Assembly: GCF_036346295.1 (NCBI RefSeq)
Contig: NZ_CP107819.1
Location: 1,984,001 to 2,048,000, forward strand
From: Streptomyces sp. NBC_00536
GTDB taxonomy: Bacteria; Actinomycetota; Actinomycetes; Streptomycetales; Streptomycetaceae
Direction: 5' to 3'
Length of the DNA: 64,000 nt
Shown: positions 42,976 to 52,549 of the stretch, piece by piece
Numbering within the stretch: position 1 is the stretch's first letter
How the letters are laid out: the number at the start of each line of letters is the position of its first letter
The notes under the pieces: generated by a model
Databases searched by the model: none
Seen by the model: the letters and a program-made list of their open reading frames with translations, nothing else
What the model was told of the DNA's origin: nothing
Position numbers and translations under genes: made by a program

Positions 42976-44505
42976 TTGTCTGTGAACGGAGCGAACCCGC
43001 TTCGTGACGCACAGGACCGGCGGCTCCCGCGCATCGCGGGGCCGTCCGGCCTGGTCATTTTCGGCGTTACGGGTGACCTGTCGCGCAAGAAGCTGATGCC
43101 CGCCGTCTACGACCTGGCGAACCGCGGCCTGCTGCCTCCGGGCTTCTCGCTGATCGGTTTCGCCCGGCGCGAGTGGCAGGACGAGGATTTCGCACAGGAG
43201 GTGCACGACGCGGTCAAGCAGCACGCCCGCACGCCCTTCCGTGAGGAGGTCTGGCAGCAGCTGGTGCAGGGCTGCCGGTTCGTCCAGGGCGACTTCGACG
43301 ACGACGAGGCGTTCGAGACGCTGAAGTCGACGATCGAGGAACTGGACAAGGCGCAGGGCACGGGCGGCAACTTCGCCTTCTACCTGTCCGTCCCGCCGAA
43401 GTTCTTCCCCAAGGTCGTCGCCCAGCTCAAGAAGCACGGGCTGGCGGACCAGAAGGAGGGTTCCTGGCGGCGCGCCGTCATCGAGAAGCCGTTCGGTCAC
43501 GACCTGACCAGTGCCCAGGAGCTCAACCAGCTGGTCCACGACGTCTTCCCGCCCAACGAGGTCTTCCGGATCGACCACTACCTCGGCAAGGAGACCGTCC
43601 AGAACATCCTGGCGCTCCGCTTCGCGAACACGATGTTCGAGCCGATCTGGAACCGGTCGTACGTCGACCACGTGCAGATCACCATGGCCGAGGACATCGG
43701 CATCGGCGGCCGGGCCGGGTACTACGACGGCATCGGCGCCGCGCGCGACGTCATCCAGAACCACCTGCTCCAGCTGCTCGCGCTGACCGCGATGGAGGAG
43801 CCCGGCTCCTTCCACCCGAAGGCGCTCGTGGCAGAGAAGCTCAAGGTCCTCACGGCCGTGGAGCTTCCCGAGGACCTGGGCAAGCACACGGTGCGCGGCC
43901 AGTACTCGGCGGCGTGGCAGGGCGGCGAGAAGGTCGTCGGCTACCTCGAAGAGGACGGCATCGACCCCAAGTCGAAGACCGACACCTACGCCGCGATCCG
44001 CCTGGAGATCAACAACCGCCGCTGGGCGGGCGTGCCGTTCTACCTGCGGACGGGCAAGCGCCTGGGCCGCCGGGTGACGGAGATCGCGGTGGTCTTCAAG
44101 CGGGCTCCGTACCTGCCGTTCGAGTCGGGCGCGACCGAGGAGCTGGGGCAGAACGCCCTGGTCATCCGGGTCCAGCCGGACGAAGGCGTGACGGTCCGCT
44201 TCGGCTCCAAGGTTCCGGGCACCTCCATGGAGGTCCGGGACGTCACGATGGACTTCGCCTACGGCGAGTCCTTCACGGAGTCGAGCCCCGAGGCGTACGA
44301 GCGGCTGATCCTGGACGTCCTCCTGGGCGACGCGAACCTCTTCCCGCGCCACCAGGAGGTCGAGCTGTCCTGGAACATCCTCGACCCGATCGAGAAGTAC
44401 TGGGACACGCACGGCAAGCCCGCGCAGTACCCCTCGGGCACCTGGGGACCGGTCGAGGCGGACGAGATGCTCGCACGAGACGGACGGAGCTGGCGCCGGC
44501 CATGA
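42976..44505 (+). CDS. zwf: Glucose-6-phosphate 1-dehydrogenase
   Basis: The 509-residue enzyme has the NADP-binding I-F-G-V-T-G-D-L-S-R-K-K at 28-39 and the active-site motif R-I-D-H-Y-L-G-K-E with H201 and K205. It makes 6-phosphogluconolactone and NADPH. TTG 42976 is the likely start because GGAGG lies ten bases upstream; the GTG six bases later is the alternative. It starts five bases after tal and its stop overlaps opcA (ATGA). Confidence 0.96.
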   Translation: MSVNGANPLRDAQDRRLPRIAGPSGLVIFGVTGDLSRKKLMPAVYDLANRGLLPPGFSLIGFARREWQDEDFAQEVHDAVKQHARTPFREEVWQQLVQGCRFVQGDFDDDEAFETLKSTIEELDKAQGTGGNFAFYLSVPPKFFPKVVAQLKKHGLADQKEGSWRRAVIEKPFGHDLTSAQELNQLVHDVFPPNEVFRIDHYLGKETVQNILALRFANTMFEPIWNRSYVDHVQITMAEDIGIGGRAGYYDGIGAARDVIQNHLLQLLALTAMEEPGSFHPKALVAEKLKVLTAVELPEDLGKHTVRGQYSAAWQGGEKVVGYLEEDGIDPKSKTDTYAAIRLEINNRRWAGVPFYLRTGKRLGRRVTEIAVVFKRAPYLPFESGATEELGQNALVIRVQPDEGVTVRFGSKVPGTSMEVRDVTMDFAYGESFTESSPEAYERLILDVLLGDANLFPRHQEVELSWNILDPIEKYWDTHGKPAQYPSGTWGPVEADEMLARDGRSWRRP

Positions 44506-45551
44506 AGATCGACCTCACGGAGACCACCTCCAGCAAGATCAACGCCGCGTTGGTGCAGGCGCGCCGGGACATCGGCACGCCGGCCATCGGCATGGTCCTC
44601 ACGCTGGTGATCGTGACCGACGAGGAGAACGCGTACGACGCGCTCAAGTCGGCCACCGACGCGGCCCACGAGCACCCCTCGCGGATCCTCGTCGTGATCA
44701 AGCGGGTCAGCCGCTCGCCCCGCAGTCGCCGTGATGCCCGGCTCGACGCGGAAATCCGCGTCGGGGCGGACTCCGGCTCTGGCGAAACGGTTGTGCTGCG
44801 GCTGCACGGGGAGCTGGTGGACCACGCGCAGTCGGTGGTCCTCCCGCTGCTGCTGCCGGACGCCCCGGTGGTCGTGTGGTGGCCGCAGGGCGCGCCGGCA
44901 AACCTGGCGGGCGACCCGCTGGGGGCCCTGGGCCAGCGCCGGATCACGGACACCTACGCGTCCGAAGAGCCCGTCGGGGCCCTCGCCGGCCGGGCGGCCG
45001 CCTACGCGCCCGGCGACACGGACCTGTCCTGGACCCGGATCACACCGTGGCGTTCGATGCTGGCGGCCGCGCTCGACCAGCAGAAGGCGCTGCGGATCGT
45101 CTCCGCCACGGTCGAGGGCGAGGACGAGAACCCGAGCTGCGAGCTGCTGGCCATGTGGCTGGCGGACCGCCTGGAGGTCCCCGTCAAGCGCACCCACTCC
45201 AACGGCCCGGGTCTGACGGCCGTACGCCTGGAGACCAAGGACGGCGCGATCGTCCTGGACCGGGCGGACGGGGCGCTGGCCACCCTGTGCATGCCGGGTC
45301 AGCCCGACCGCGCGGTGGCGCTCAAGCGCCGCGACACGGCCGAGCTGCTGGCGGAGGAACTCCGCCGGCTGGACCCGGACAACACGTACGAGGCCTCGCT
45401 GAAGTTCGGCGTGGAAGGCCTGGCCGGTCCGGCGGACGCCCCGGTCGCCGCCCCGGCGGCGCCCGCGGCCGAAGCCCCCGCGGCGAAGAAGGCCCCGGCG
45501 GCGAAGCCCGCCGCCAAACCGGCCGCGGCGAAGAAGACCGCGGCCAAGTGA
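44502..45551 (+). CDS. opcA: Glucose-6-phosphate dehydrogenase assembly protein OpcA
   Basis: The 349-residue OpcA-family protein (MKIDLTETTSSKINAAL start) is needed for full assembly or redox control of G6PDH in cyanobacteria and actinobacteria. P-V-V-V-W-W-P-Q-G-A-P is a well-conserved core element. The last 40 residues are an Ala/Lys/Pro tail (A-A-K-K-A-P-A-A-K-P) that may act as a flexible basic extension. ATG 44502 overlaps the zwf stop. Confidence 0.94.
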   Translation: MKIDLTETTSSKINAALVQARRDIGTPAIGMVLTLVIVTDEENAYDALKSATDAAHEHPSRILVVIKRVSRSPRSRRDARLDAEIRVGADSGSGETVVLRLHGELVDHAQSVVLPLLLPDAPVVVWWPQGAPANLAGDPLGALGQRRITDTYASEEPVGALAGRAAAYAPGDTDLSWTRITPWRSMLAAALDQQKALRIVSATVEGEDENPSCELLAMWLADRLEVPVKRTHSNGPGLTAVRLETKDGAIVLDRADGALATLCMPGQPDRAVALKRRDTAELLAEELRRLDPDNTYEASLKFGVEGLAGPADAPVAAPAAPAAEAPAAKKAPAAKPAAKPAAAKKTAAK

Positions 45552-45658
45552 GCACGGCGTGCCGCCGTACGCGCCCCCACACGGGGGCGGGTGCGGCGGC
45601 ACGCCCGTTCTCCCCGCACCCCTGACCCCTGACCTCTGATCAAGAAGGCGGCACCATC

Positions 45659-46447
45659 ATGGGCATGACGACTCCTCAGGTCGTCGTCCACCGGGACAAG
45701 GAACTGATGGCGCAGGCCGCCGCGGCCCGGCTGATCACGAAGATCGTCGACGCCCAGGCCGCCCGTGGCAGCGCCTCCGTCGTCCTCACGGGCGGCCGCA
45801 ACGGCAACGGCCTGCTGGCCGCCCTCGCCGCCGCCCCCGCCCGGGACGCGATCGACTGGTCCCGCATCGACCTGTGGTGGGGCGACGAGCGCTACGTCCC
45901 CGCCGACGACCCCGAGCGCAACCACACCCAGGCCCGCGCCGCCCTGCTGGACTCCGTCCCCGTCGACCCGGCGCGCGTGCACGTCATGCCCGCCTCCGAC
46001 GGCCCGTACGGCTCGGACGTGGACGCGGCCGCCGCGGGCTACGCCGAGGAGCTGCGCAGGGCCTCCGCGCCCGAGGACCACGGCCCGGTGCCCCGCTTCG
46101 ACGTGCTGATGCTGGGCGTGGGCCCGGACACCCACGTGGCGTCCCTGTTCCCCGAGCACCCCGCCGCCCGGGAGACCGAGCGCACGGTGGTCGGCGTGCA
46201 CGGCGCGCCCAAGCCGCCGCCCACCCGGATCTCCCTCACCCTCCCGGCCATCCGGGCCGCGCGCGAGGTGTGGCTGCTGGCCGCCGGTGAGGACAAGGCG
46301 GGCGCGGTGGCCGTGGCGCTCGGCGGGGCGGGCGCGGTCCAGGCCCCGGCCGCCGCCGCGTACGGGCGCTCGCGCACCCTGTGGCTGCTGGACCGCGCGG
46401 CCGCCGCGAAGCTGCCGCCCGCGCTGTACCCGCCGGCCTCCGCCTGA
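45659..46447 (+). CDS. pgl: 6-phosphogluconolactonase
   Basis: The 262-residue NagB/SOL-type protein has V-V-L-T-G-G-R-N-G-N-G near residue 40, W-W-G-D-E-R-Y-V-P-A-D-D-P-E-R-N in the middle, and G-V-G-P-D-T-H-V-A-S-L-F-P. It hydrolyses the lactone made by Zwf. In this family the glycine-rich G-G-S-T-G loop is here G-G-R-N-G. It is the last gene of the operon, 107 bases after opcA, and ends at a bidirectional terminator. Confidence 0.94.
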   Translation: MGMTTPQVVVHRDKELMAQAAAARLITKIVDAQAARGSASVVLTGGRNGNGLLAALAAAPARDAIDWSRIDLWWGDERYVPADDPERNHTQARAALLDSVPVDPARVHVMPASDGPYGSDVDAAAAGYAEELRRASAPEDHGPVPRFDVLMLGVGPDTHVASLFPEHPAARETERTVVGVHGAPKPPPTRISLTLPAIRAAREVWLLAAGEDKAGAVAVALGGAGAVQAPAAAAYGRSRTLWLLDRAAAAKLPPALYPPASA

Positions 46448-46467
46448 GACGCCCGGCTCCGCACGCG

Positions 46468-46501
46468 AGAGCGCCCCGCACCGTCCGGTGCGGGGCGCTC
46501 T
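46468..46501. terminator. Bidirectional terminator between pgl and pgi
   Basis: A perfect 15-bp stem (46468-46482 with 46487-46501) and a 4-base loop lie between the convergent pgl and pgi genes. Confidence 0.85.
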
Positions 46502-46534
46502 GGCGTCCGTACGGTCTCGGGTCTCCCCGAGGGA

Positions 46535-48196
46535 TCAGCGGCCGCGCAGCTCGCGGTACGTGGCCACCAGGGCCCGCGTGGAGGCGTCCAGGCCCGGCAC
46601 CTCGGCGCCCTCCGTGAGCGCGGGCTCGACCCGCCTGGCCAGGACCTTGCCCAGCTCGACGCCCCACTGGTCGAAGGAGTCGATGTTCCACACCGCGCCC
46701 TGGACGAACACCTTGTGCTCGTAGAGCGCGATGAGCTGGCCCAGGACCGCCGGGGTCAGGTCCTTCGCCAGGATCGTGGTCGTCGGGTGGTTGCCCTGGA
46801 AGGTCTTGTGCGGGACGAGTTCCTCGGGCACGCCCTCCGCGCGGACCTCGTCGGGCGTCTTGCCGAAGGCCAGCGCCTGGGTCTGCGCGAAGAAGTTCGC
46901 CATCAGCAGGTCGTGCTGGGCGGCGAGGGCCGGGGAGAGCGCCTCGACCGGGCGGGCGAAGCCGATGAAATCCGCGGGGATCAGCTTCGTGCCCTGGTGG
47001 AGCAACTGGTAGTAGGCGTGCTGCCCGTTGGTGCCGGGCGTGCCCCACACGACGGGTCCGGTCTGCCAGTCCACCGGATTGCCCTCGCGGTCCACGGACT
47101 TGCCGTTGGACTCCATGTCCAGCTGCTGCAAGTAGGCGGTGAACCGGGACAGGTAGTGGCTGTACGGGAGGACCGCGTGCGCCTGCGCGTCGTGGAAGCC
47201 GCCGTACCAGATCCCCAACAGGCCCAGCAGGAGAGGGGCGTTCTCCTCGGGGGGCGCGGTGCGGAAGTGCCGGTCCATCTCCAGGAAGCCCTGGAGCATC
47301 TGCTCGAAGGCCTCGGGGCCGATCGCCACCATGAGGGAGAGCCCGATGGCCGAGTCGAGGGAGTAGCGCCCGCCGACCCAGTCCCAGAACTCGAACATGT
47401 TGGCCGGATCGATGCCGAAGTCGGTGACCTTCTCGGCATTGGTCGACAGGGCGACGAAGTGCCGTGCCACGGCCGCCTTGTCCCCGCCGAGGCCCGCCAG
47501 CAGCCACTCCCGCGCCGAGGTGGCGTTGGTGATCGTCTCGATGGTGGTGAAGGTCTTCGAGGCGATGATGAAGAGGGTCTCGGCCGGGTCCAGGCCCAGC
47601 AGGGCCTCGTGCAGGTCCGCGCCGTCCACGTTGGAGACGAAGCGCAGGCTCAGCTCCCGGTCGGTGAAGGCGCGCAGCGCCTCGTACGCCATCGCCGGAC
47701 CGAGGTCGGAGCCGCCGATGCCGATGTTGACGACGTTCTTGATCCGCTCGCCGGTGAAGCCGAGCCACTCCCCCGACCGGATCCGGTCGGCGAAGGTCCC
47801 CATCTTGTCCAGGACCGCGTACACGCCGGGGACGACGTTCTCGCCGTCCACCTCGACCACGGTGTCCTGCGAGGCCCGCAGCGCGGTGTGCAGGACCGCC
47901 CGGTCCTCGGTCTTGTTGATCTTCTCGCCGCTGAACATCCGCTCGCGCAGCCGCTCCACGCCCGTCGCGGCGGCGAGTTCGCGCAGCAGCCGGAGCGTCT
48001 CGTCGGTCACGAGGTGCTTCGAGTAGTCGATGTGCAGGTCGCCGGCCCGCAGGGTGTACCCGGTGCCCCGGCCCGGGTCGGCTTCGAACAGCTCCCGCAG
48101 ATGCGTCTGTCCCAGCTCTTCCCGGTGCTTGCCGAGTGCCAGCCACTCCGGCGTCCGGTTGAGCCTCGTGCGTCCGTCTGCGTTCATCTCGGACAT
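46535..48196 (-). CDS. pgi: Glucose-6-phosphate isomerase
   Basis: The 553-residue enzyme is full length for the bacterial Pgi family. Visible signatures are [36 protein letters not shown] and the C-terminal [10 protein letters not shown]. It interconverts glucose 6-phosphate and fructose 6-phosphate, linking the pentose-phosphate operon with glycolysis. ATG 48196 ([12 protein letters not shown]) is chosen; ATG 48187 would give 550 residues and is also possible. Confidence 0.95.
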   Translation of the reverse strand: MSEMNADGRTRLNRTPEWLALGKHREELGQTHLRELFEADPGRGTGYTLRAGDLHIDYSKHLVTDETLRLLRELAAATGVERLRERMFSGEKINKTEDRAVLHTALRASQDTVVEVDGENVVPGVYAVLDKMGTFADRIRSGEWLGFTGERIKNVVNIGIGGSDLGPAMAYEALRAFTDRELSLRFVSNVDGADLHEALLGLDPAETLFIIASKTFTTIETITNATSAREWLLAGLGGDKAAVARHFVALSTNAEKVTDFGIDPANMFEFWDWVGGRYSLDSAIGLSLMVAIGPEAFEQMLQGFLEMDRHFRTAPPEENAPLLLGLLGIWYGGFHDAQAHAVLPYSHYLSRFTAYLQQLDMESNGKSVDREGNPVDWQTGPVVWGTPGTNGQHAYYQLLHQGTKLIPADFIGFARPVEALSPALAAQHDLLMANFFAQTQALAFGKTPDEVRAEGVPEELVPHKTFQGNHPTTTILAKDLTPAVLGQLIALYEHKVFVQGAVWNIDSFDQWGVELGKVLARRVEPALTEGAEVPGLDASTRALVATYRELRGR

Positions 48197-48276
48197 CAAC
48201 CCACTTCTTCCGTCCTGTTGTGCCCCGCCGGACTCCAACCTAAGGGATCGGAAGCCGGACAACACACACAAAGAGA

Positions 48277-48311
48277 CCCGGCCCGCGGAAGAAGCTCTTC
48301 CGCGGGCCGGG
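48277..48311 (-). terminator. Terminator of the RbpA-family gene
   Basis: A perfect 16-bp stem (48277-48292 with 48296-48311) and a 3-base loop begin about 14 bases after the RbpA-family stop and precede pgi. Confidence 0.85.
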
Positions 48312-48325
48312 CCCGAAGTCTTGGG

Positions 48326-48661
48326 TCAGATCTCGCCGCGGAGCTTGGCGAGGGCTTCGGCGAGGATCGCCTCGCCGTCCGCGTCCGTGCGCCGCTCCCG
48401 TACGTACGCCAGGTGCGTCTTGTACGGCTCGGTGCGCGGCGGCGCCGGGGGGCTGTCCCGGTCCTGGCCTGCGGGGAACCCGCAGCGCGGGCAGTCCCAG
48501 GTGTCCGGCACCTGTGCGTCGCTGGCGAAGCTGGGCTGCGTCTCGTGCCCGTTCGAGCACCAGAAGGAGATGCGCAGGCGGGGCGCGGACTCGCCGCGCT
48601 CGGCCTCGCCCATCGGCCCCGCTCCGACCCGGCTTCCACGGATCGCGTTGCCACTTGCCAC
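48326..48661 (-). CDS. rbpA: RbpA-family RNA polymerase-binding protein
   Basis: The 111-residue protein has the RbpA layout. A short N-terminal R-G-S-R tail is followed by a core with zinc-type ligands C35, H39, C57 and C60 (F-W-C-S-N-G-H-E and W-D-C-P-R-C-G). The C-terminal sigma-interaction helices come last (Y-K-T-H-L-A-Y-V-R-E-R-R-T). RbpA stabilises open complexes with the principal sigma factor. From memory the main Streptomyces RbpA is a longer protein at another locus, so this may be a second, diverged member; the symbol marks the family. It sits between secG and pgi. Confidence 0.8.
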   Translation of the reverse strand: MASGNAIRGSRVGAGPMGEAERGESAPRLRISFWCSNGHETQPSFASDAQVPDTWDCPRCGFPAGQDRDSPPAPPRTEPYKTHLAYVRERRTDADGEAILAEALAKLRGEI

Positions 48662-48841
48662 GGTCGTAACTCCCTGCGTGATGGTGCCGCGAAGCGTGAA
48701 ATGGAATTCCGCCGCGGGCGCCCCAGTCTACGTAAGGCCCAACGCGCGTCCAGTGACCGGAGTTACTACTTCCGGACCACTGACGCGGACCTCATGATAG
48801 ATCGGGCGGAGCCTGCCGGACCGCCGAAATGGCCGGATCGT

Positions 48842-49081
48842 TCAGTTGCCGTTCGACTTCATCAGCAGACCGAGCGCGACGATGCACCCGAACCAGAGCA
48901 GTCCGATCACCATCGTGATGCGGTCGAGGTTGCGCTCGGCGACCGAGGAGCCGCCGACGGACGACTGCATGCCGCCTCCGAACATGTCGGAGAGGCCGCC
49001 GCCCTTGCCCTTGTGCATCAGCACCAGGAGCATCAGCAGCAGGCTGAAGACGATCAGGGCGATCGAGAACCCCATAATCAC
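48842..49081 (-). CDS. secG: Preprotein translocase subunit SecG
   Basis: The 79-residue protein has two membrane helices (about residues 4-21 and 57-74) joined by the Gly-rich G-G-G-L-S-D-M-F-G-G-G segment typical of SecG. GTG 49081 has AGGA eight bases before it. It is part of the SecYEG channel. A hairpin separates it from tpiA upstream. Confidence 0.93.
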   Translation of the reverse strand: MIMGFSIALIVFSLLLMLLVLMHKGKGGGLSDMFGGGMQSSVGGSSVAERNLDRITMVIGLLWFGCIVALGLLMKSNGN

Positions 49082-49128
49082 GGCTGATTCCTACTTTCTG
49101 ACTTTCCCTGGCGTGCTGTGGAACCCCG

Positions 49129-49169
49129 GCGGGGGCCAGTGGCTGTTGATTCAGCCTCCTGGCCCCCGC
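49129..49169 (-). terminator. Hairpin between tpiA and secG
   Basis: GCGGGGGCCAG (49129-49139) pairs perfectly with 49159-49169 around a 19-base loop, 32-72 bases past the tpiA stop. It may end or attenuate the gap-pgk-tpiA transcript before secG. Confidence 0.55.
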
Positions 49170-49200
49170 AAGGGTACGACGGATCCGTCCTACCGCATAC

Positions 49201-49977
49201 TCACTGGTCGCGGAAGCGGACGATCTTGACGAACTCGTCGGCGTCCAGGGCCGCGCCGCCGATCAGGGCGCCGTCGACATCGGGCTGCGCCATGATCGCG
49301 GCGATGTTGCCGGACTTGACCGAGCCGCCGTACTGGATGCGGACCTTGTCGGCCAGCTCCTGCGAGTACAGCTCCGCGAGGCGGGTGCGGATCGCCCCGC
49401 AGACCTCCTGCGCGTCCTCGGGGGTGGCGACCTCACCGGTGCCGATGGCCCAGACGGGCTCGTAGGCGATCACGATGGACTCGACCTGCTCGGCCGGGAT
49501 GTCCTTGAGGCCGCCGTCGAGCTGCGCGAGCGTGTACGGGACCTGCTCGCCGGCCTTGCGGATGTCCAGACCCTCGCCGACGCAGAGGATCGGGGTGATC
49601 CCGTTCGCGTAGGCGGCCTTGACCTTGGCGTTGCAGAGCTCGTCGCTCTCGCCGTGGTACTGGCGGCGCTCGCTGTGACCGACGGCCACGAAGGTGCACT
49701 TCAGCTTCGCGAGCATCGCGCCGGAGATCTCACCGGTGTACGCGCCGGACTCGTGCGCCGAGATGTCCTGGGCGCCGTACTTGATCTTCAGCTTGTCGCC
49801 GTCGACCAGGGTCTGGACCGACCGCAGGTCCACGAAGGGCGGCAGGACCGCGACCTCGACCGCGTCGTAGTCCTTGTCGGCGAGCGCGAAGGCGAGCTTC
49901 TGGGTGTGTGCGATGGCCTCGAGGTGGTTGAGGTTCATCTTCCAGTTGCCGGCCATGAGAGGGGTGCGCGTGGTCAT
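49201..49977 (-). CDS. tpiA: Triose-phosphate isomerase
   Basis: The 258-residue TIM barrel has catalytic residues K13 (G-N-W-K-M-N), H101 (V-G-H-S-E-R-R) and E173 ([11 protein letters not shown]). It interconverts dihydroxyacetone phosphate and glyceraldehyde 3-phosphate. It begins six bases after pgk and is cotranscribed with it. Confidence 0.97.
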   Translation of the reverse strand: MTTRTPLMAGNWKMNLNHLEAIAHTQKLAFALADKDYDAVEVAVLPPFVDLRSVQTLVDGDKLKIKYGAQDISAHESGAYTGEISGAMLAKLKCTFVAVGHSERRQYHGESDELCNAKVKAAYANGITPILCVGEGLDIRKAGEQVPYTLAQLDGGLKDIPAEQVESIVIAYEPVWAIGTGEVATPEDAQEVCGAIRTRLAELYSQELADKVRIQYGGSVKSGNIAAIMAQPDVDGALIGGAALDADEFVKIVRFRDQ

Positions 49978-49983
49978 ACGGGG

Positions 49984-51195
49984 TCAGACCTCCAGAGCGG
50001 CGATGCCGGGGAGCGTCTTGCCCTCGAGGTATTCGAGGGAGGCGCCGCCACCGGTCGAGATGTGGCCGAAAGCGTTCTCGTCGAAGCCGAGCGTGCGCAC
50101 GGCGGCGGCGGAGTCGCCGCCTCCGACGACGGTGAACGCGTCGCTGTCGACGAGGGCCTGCGCGATCGCGCGGGTGCCGCCGGCGTAGTCGGGGTGTTCG
50201 AAGACGCCCACGGGACCGTTCCAGAACACGGTCTCGGCGTCGGCGATCTTCGAGGCGTACAGCTCACGGGTCTTGGGACCGATGTCCAGACCCTCCTGGT
50301 CGGCGGGGATCTTGTCCGCGTCGACGGTGACGAAGGTCGCCGGGGTCTTGCCCTTGAGGTCGGGGAAGTCCGTGGAGGTGAGGATGTCGACCGGCAGGAC
50401 CAGCTCGACACCGTTCTTCGCGGCGCGCTCCATGTACTCCTTGACGACGTCGACCTGGTCCTTCTGGAGCAGGGAGATGCCGACCTCGTAGCCCTTGGCG
50501 TAGAGGAAGGTGTACGCCATGCCGCCGCCGATGAGGATGCGGTCGGCCTTGCCGAGCAGCTGGTCGATGACGGCGAGCTTGTCGGAGACCTTGGCGCCGC
50601 CGAGGATCACGACGTAGGGGCGCTTGACCTCGTCGGTCAGCTTCTTCAGGACGGCGACCTCGGTGGCGATCAGGTAACCGGCCGCGTGCGGGAGGCGCGC
50701 GGGCAGGTCGAAGACCGAGGCGTGCTTGCGGTGGACGGCACCGAAGCCGTCGCCGACGTAGACGTCGGCCAGCTCCGCGAGCTGGTCCGCGAAGGCGCCG
50801 CGCTCGGCGTCGTCCTTCGCGGTCTCACCGGCGTTGAAGCGCAGGTTCTCGATGACGGCGACCTGGCCGTCGGCGAGGGCGGCGACCGTCTCCTTGGCGG
50901 AGGCGCCGACGGTGTCGGTGGCGAAGGCCACGTCCTGGCCGAGCAGCTCACCGAGCCGGGCGGCGGCGGGGGCCAGCGAGAAGGCCGGGTCCGGGGCGCC
51001 CTTGGGGCGGCCCAGGTGGGACGCGACGATGACGCGGGCGCCAGCGGCGGCGAGCTTCGCGATCGTCGGCTGGACGGCGCGGATGCGGCCGTCGTCCGTG
51101 ATGGCCGTGCCCGCGAGCGGCACGTTCAGGTCGGCGCGGACGAAGACCCGCTTGCCGGAGACGCCCTCGGCGAGAAGTTCGTCGATCGTCTTCAT
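49984..51195 (-). CDS. pgk: Phosphoglycerate kinase
   Basis: The 403-residue kinase has the N-terminal R-V-F-V-R-A-D-L-N-V-P signature, the S-H-L-G-R-P-K-G loop and the C-terminal G-G-G-D-S-A-A-A-V nucleotide-site loop. It makes ATP and 3-phosphoglycerate. A hairpin lies between it and gap. Confidence 0.97.
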   Translation of the reverse strand: MKTIDELLAEGVSGKRVFVRADLNVPLAGTAITDDGRIRAVQPTIAKLAAAGARVIVASHLGRPKGAPDPAFSLAPAAARLGELLGQDVAFATDTVGASAKETVAALADGQVAVIENLRFNAGETAKDDAERGAFADQLAELADVYVGDGFGAVHRKHASVFDLPARLPHAAGYLIATEVAVLKKLTDEVKRPYVVILGGAKVSDKLAVIDQLLGKADRILIGGGMAYTFLYAKGYEVGISLLQKDQVDVVKEYMERAAKNGVELVLPVDILTSTDFPDLKGKTPATFVTVDADKIPADQEGLDIGPKTRELYASKIADAETVFWNGPVGVFEHPDYAGGTRAIAQALVDSDAFTVVGGGDSAAAVRTLGFDENAFGHISTGGGASLEYLEGKTLPGIAALEV

Positions 51196-51264
51196 GTGTA
51201 TTTCTACTCCTTATCCCCATACATGGCTTTCGCCTGTGCGGAGCGAGAGGTACGAGGCAAACAA

Positions 51265-51304
51265 CAGGGCCCGTACAGCGCTTCATCGCGCTGTCCGAGC
51301 CCTG
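51265..51304 (-). terminator. Imperfect hairpin between gap and pgk
   Basis: The arms 51265-51281 and 51288-51304 pair at 15 of 17 positions around a 6-base loop, between the gap stop and the pgk start. The mismatches suggest partial termination or mRNA processing rather than a full stop, which would let gap be made in excess of pgk-tpiA (inference). Confidence 0.55.
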
Positions 51305-51335
51305 GTGCTTCACATCGCGGTGCCTGCCCTGAAGA

Positions 51336-52406
<1,071 letters not shown>

Positions 52407-52468
52407 TTATGACCCTACCTCTCCGTGAGCTTCGGGGTGACATCGACGGGGGCCTGACACGCCCCGGC

Positions 52469-52497
52469 GGCCCGTACCACGCGCTCCGGTACGGGCC
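52469..52497 (-). terminator. Hairpin after the carboxypeptidase gene
   Basis: GGCCCGTACC at 52469-52478 pairs perfectly with 52488-52497 around a 9-base loop, 53 bases after the carboxypeptidase stop on the minus strand and upstream of gap. Confidence 0.6.
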
Positions 52498-52549
52498 GTC
52501 GGGGACTTTCTCCCCCCTCACTCAGCGTGAGCACGGGAGGGTCCGCAGG

